Shown here one piece after another: positions 61,570-64,000 of a stretch of DNA of 64,000 bases. The stretch is from contig NZ_JAPFQM010000006.1 of assembly GCF_026241205.1 (NCBI RefSeq), positions 682,001 through 746,000 of the forward strand, written 5' to 3'. The stretch comes from Thermomicrobium sp. 4228-Ro. GTDB taxonomy: Bacteria > Chloroflexota > Chloroflexia > Thermomicrobiales > Thermomicrobiaceae. Below the pieces are notes generated by a model. It made no database searches and was not told where the DNA came from. It worked only from the letters and a program-made list of their open reading frames with translations. Position numbers and translations under genes: made by a program. Numbering within the stretch: the first letter of the stretch is position 1; each line of letters begins with the position of its first letter.

Positions 61570-62235
61570 ATGCGCAGCCTCTGGCGACGCCGTACGGCTT
61601 TGCTCGTCTTCGCGCTCTCCCTCGCGGTGGTGCCGACGCCGGTCGCGGCAGCGAAGCCGGTCACGACTTGAACGCGCGAGCGAGCGGAACGGATCGTGGC
61701 TGCGCTGGCGCAGGCTGGCGATCCGGCCGGAGCGTTCCAGCAGCTGTCTCCTGAAGAGCAGCAGCTCGTTCGTGACTACCTCTCAGCGGAGCGCACGACT
61801 ATCACTATCGGACGCCCCGCTGCCATTTCGAGCCCTCGGAACCACTTCGTCTCGACAACGGGAATTTGCTGGGAAGCGGGTGTCCTTCTTGTAGGACGTA
61901 ATGCATTCGGTGTCGCATTGTGGGAATATCACGTCGTGCTTTGGCGGTGCTCGAATGGCTCTACAATAACAGGTTATGGTGGCCGGAGCAGAGGTAGTGT
62001 CCTTATGCCGTTTTGGTAATTCGTTGGCGATATCGCACAGAATACCGCCGATGGTAATGGCTATAACTTCGTCCGTCATTTCCGGCAAGGGCATTTCGCA
62101 TTGTGCCTGACCTCGCAGCTCGGCTGCGTCAGTCACTCCTACCCATGGGCTGAACTGACTGGTTATGCCGACGGAAGGTATTCGGCCAGGGGGCGATCGT
62201 ATCGATCCCCGCTAGCGGTGCGATCGGGGAGGTGA
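61570..62235 (+). pseudogene. secreted protein of unknown function with two in-frame stop codons
   Basis: ATG 61570 starts a signal peptide (TALLVFALSLAVVPTPVAA), then TGA at 61669-61671 (likely Trp TGG to TGA), then continuous coding in the same frame (TRERAERIVAALAQAGDP...) to TAA at 62017-62019, then again protein-like sequence in frame (FVGDIAQNTADGNGYNFVRHF) to TGA 62233-62235. All pieces share one frame, so two point mutations best explain it. Codon composition from about 61860 to 62130 is AT-richer than neighbours. No known family. Confidence 0.7.
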
Positions 62236-62238
62236 GCC

Positions 62239-62439
62239 GTGCAGAACGGAGAGCGGGCACACTCGCTCGGGACGATGCGTCGGTTCGTGTTCTGGATTGT
62301 TACCCTCAGTGGGGCAATCGTTCTCGCCTGTGTTGTCCTGTTCGTGGCGTTCTACCTCTGGTTCGGTGTTGCCCGGATCGAGGGCAGCACGATTTCGACC
62401 GAGTCCGTAACGGTCGTCTCGATCACGCCACAGCCGTGA
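62239..62439 (+). CDS. small single-helix membrane protein
   Basis: A 66-residue protein with one hydrophobic helix (RFVFWIVTLSGAIVLACVVLFVAF, quoted in part) and a short extracytoplasmic tail. GTG 62239 has GGGGAGGTGAGCC upstream; it is 3 bases after the pseudogene's end, so it may once have been co-translated. Function unknown. Confidence 0.6.
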   Translation: MQNGERAHSLGTMRRFVFWIVTLSGAIVLACVVLFVAFYLWFGVARIEGSTISTESVTVVSITPQP

Positions 62440-62783
62440 GTGCCGACCGGGCAAACCGGATTGCTAGCGCGGCTCGCTCGGGGAGCGTGCGGACGGCTGC
62501 ACCACGCCCGACGCGCACGCGATACGTCCACCTGGCCATGCAGGCGCGTCAATGCGCTGTGTGTCCCCGTTTCCCGGCAATCGGGGAGATGCGCCGCCCC
62601 GATCCCAGCCACTGCCTGCTGGAAACGCTGGGTAGCGCGGGTTCCTGCCATGCGACTGCCACCGGGCCCTGCGCTCGGGTTCGCTCCCGACCAGGCTGCA
62701 GTGGCCGCTCGGGAGGCGGTCGCTGGGAGCATGCGCGAAGCGATCGGACCGGGTGACAAGCGACCCGATCGCTTCGCTCCCCC
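62440..62783. other. Gene-free interval ending in a terminator
   Basis: About 345 bases without a credible gene. The only recognised element is the 13-base hairpin at 62735-62777 (listed separately) that lies just beyond the end of the molybdenum hydroxylase gene. Confidence 0.5.
62735..62777 (-). terminator. Hairpin after the molybdenum hydroxylase gene
   Basis: GCGAAGCGATCGG (62735-62747) pairs perfectly with CCGATCGCTTCGC (62765-62777) around a 17-base loop, 7 bases beyond the stop at 62784. No T-run. Confidence 0.7.
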
Positions 62784-64000
62784 TCAGCTCGCCGAGGCTT
62801 CCTGGAGCGCTGCTCGGACGCGTTCCGGCGTGATCGGAAGCTCGGTCATGCGCACGCCGATCGCGTCGGCGATGGCATTGGCGACCGCAGCGGCGGTCGG
62901 TATCACCGGCGGTTCACCGACTCCCTTCGCGCCGAAAGGACCGACCGGCGAGGGCACCTCGACCAGCTCGACGGCGATCGCCGGAAGGTGGCTCGCCTTC
63001 GGGAGGTCGTAGTCGAGGAACGTCGGGTTGAGCGGTCGGCCGTTCTCGTCCCAGCGCATCGCCTCGTGGAGCGCCCAGCCGACCCCTTGACCGACGCCAC
63101 CGTGCACCTGCTCTTCCACCAGTGCCGGGTTGAGCGCCCGCCCCACGTCCTGGATCGCGACGAGGTCGAGGAGGTGCACTTCGCCCGTCTCGGGGTCGAC
63201 GCGCACGTGCGCGATCTGCAGGTCGAAACCGGGCGACTGCTGGGTCACGGCCACCCGGCCCGTGCCGTAGACCGGCGCGTACCGACCGCCGAACGCCATG
63301 CTGAGCGCGGCAATGTGCTGGAGCGTGATACGGCGATCGGGCACGCCACGTACCTGAACCGCCCCGTCGACCAGTTCGAGGTCTTCCGGTGCTGCTTCGA
63401 GCTCGCTGGCGGCGATCTCCAGGAGCTGCCGTTTCGCTTCCTCGGCCGCTGCCTTGACGGCGAGTCCGACCGTGTAGGTGATCTTGCTCCCGCCGCTCAT
63501 CCCCGCGTACGGGGCGGCATCGCTCGGGAGGAGCGCGATGCGGACGCGCTCGACCGGTTGCTCGAGCACCTCAGCGGCGATCATCGCGAGGACGGTATGC
63601 GTACCGGTGATGTCGACAGCGCCGAGCGTCACGGTGAAGGTACCGTCGTGGTTGAGGCGGACGTTCGCTGCGCAGGGTTCGATGCCACCCGGCCAGCCGC
63701 CGATGGCGAGTCCCCAGCCTTCGTTCGGGCGCTTCTCCCGTGCGCGCCAGAGGGGATGTTCTCGCGCGCGCTCGAGGACCTCGACGAGTCCGATCGGTGG
63801 CCAGGGGACGCCGTTCGGCTGGAGATCACCGGTCCGGGACGCGTTCCGGAGGCGCACCTCGAGCGGGTCCAGACCGATCCCCCGAGCCAGCTCGTCGACC
63901 AGTTGTTCGACGGCGAAGGTCGCTTGCGGAACTCCCGGAGCCCGGTAGGCCCCGGTGCCCGGCTTGTTGGTCAGGACCTCGTATCCGACGAGATCGAGGT
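62784..64000 (-). CDS. xanthine/CO dehydrogenase family molybdopterin-binding large subunit, N-terminus cut by window edge
   Basis: About 405 residues of the C-terminal part of a molybdenum hydroxylase large subunit. YRAPGVPQATFAVEQLVDELA is the entry segment; SKITYTVGLAVKAAA and VHGGVGQGVGWALHEA contact the cofactor; FGAKGVGEPP holds the catalytic Glu (GVGEP). Likely substrates are purines, aldehydes or CO; the loop that would decide CO dehydrogenase (AYRCSFR) lies outside or is not present here (YRAPGVPQ fits xanthine/aldehyde type). The medium and small subunits are probably beyond the window. Confidence 0.9.
   Translation of the reverse strand, partial: LDLVGYEVLTNKPGTGAYRAPGVPQATFAVEQLVDELARGIGLDPLEVRLRNASRTGDLQPNGVPWPPIGLVEVLERAREHPLWRAREKRPNEGWGLAIGGWPGGIEPCAANVRLNHDGTFTVTLGAVDITGTHTVLAMIAAEVLEQPVERVRIALLPSDAAPYAGMSGGSKITYTVGLAVKAAAEEAKRQLLEIAASELEAAPEDLELVDGAVQVRGVPDRRITLQHIAALSMAFGGRYAPVYGTGRVAVTQQSPGFDLQIAHVRVDPETGEVHLLDLVAIQDVGRALNPALVEEQVHGGVGQGVGWALHEAMRWDENGRPLNPTFLDYDLPKASHLPAIAVELVEVPSPVGPFGAKGVGEPPVIPTAAAVANAIADAIGVRMTELPITPERVRAALQEASAS

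Noticed and set aside
61669-61671. TGA as a selenocysteine codon
   Set aside because: The position does not fall in a known selenoprotein family, no SECIS-like hairpin was noticed just after it, and a second stop (TAA) interrupts the same frame downstream.

Overview
The window is a dense, visibly GC-rich bacterial chromosome segment (third codon positions mostly G or C, many GTG starts, AGGAGG-type ribosome binding sites, many 4-base ATGA/GTGA gene overlaps). The gene content fits a thermophilic aerobe of the Chloroflexota, with class Thermomicrobia (Thermomicrobium-like) as the best guess: a B-family (ba3-like) heme-copper oxidase with a one-helix small subunit, a fused heme A synthase/heme O synthase, DUF5671 membrane proteins, NDMA-type alcohol dehydrogenase and a CO/xanthine dehydrogenase-type molybdoenzyme. 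This is inferred from protein content; no rRNA or tRNA gene was seen.

Layout. 1-5036: a minus-strand envelope operon (HtrA protease, methyltransferase, DUF2236 protein, D-Ala-D-Ala carboxypeptidase) divergent from an ECF sigma factor/anti-sigma pair. 5111-8925: oligopeptide ABC transporter (two permeases and binding protein, no ATPases). 9232-14156: ferredoxin-NADP reductase, then a Trk/Ktr potassium module with two tandem TrkH paralogs and one TrkA. 14215-19573: FAH-family enzyme, HD phosphohydrolase, CBS-domain transporter, NTF2-like protein, DUF5671 protein. 19570-28102 (minus): YjjX NTPase, ABC-2 exporter, UvrD helicase-nuclease with YkvA protein, VOC protein, small membrane protein, class III aminotransferase. 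28487-33177 (plus): two MFS transporters, thioesterase, trpS, cupin, small basic protein. 33266-39097 (minus): complete mrpABCDEFG Na+/H+ antiporter operon. 39353-46822: glyoxalase-like protein, LOG protein, orphan FixX ferredoxin, a four-gene cysteine-rich membrane/thioredoxin operon resembling metal (MerT-like) handling, a [2Fe-2S] protein, a nuclease-like/HPRT fusion, MutM and a zinc-ribbon protein. 47106-48775: a disrupted peptide-binding protein. 48873-50783: Zn alcohol dehydrogenase and a DinB-like protein. 50827-57105: respiratory cluster. 57404-62439: secreted and membrane proteins of unknown role, a PHP phosphatase, and two further broken genes. 62784 to the end: molybdenum hydroxylase large subunit, cut by the window edge.

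The most interesting region is 50827-57105. A CtaG-type assembly protein is fused to a second copy of the CuA domain in which one copper-binding histidine is replaced by phenylalanine. It is followed by a 52-residue single-helix protein, a subunit II with an intact CuA site, and a B-family subunit I that keeps all six metal-binding histidines but has glutamine where the catalytic cross-linked tyrosine should be. A CtaA-CtaB fusion closes the cluster. This pattern suggests either a NO reductase-like enzyme or an oxidase with a relocated tyrosine. Other unusual items are the nuclease-like/HPRT fusion, the tandem TrkH pair in which one copy has an altered selectivity filter, the MerT/thioredoxin operon with a MerR-like promoter dyad, and a 14-residue-repeat coiled-coil gene broken by a 16-base loss inside its repeats.
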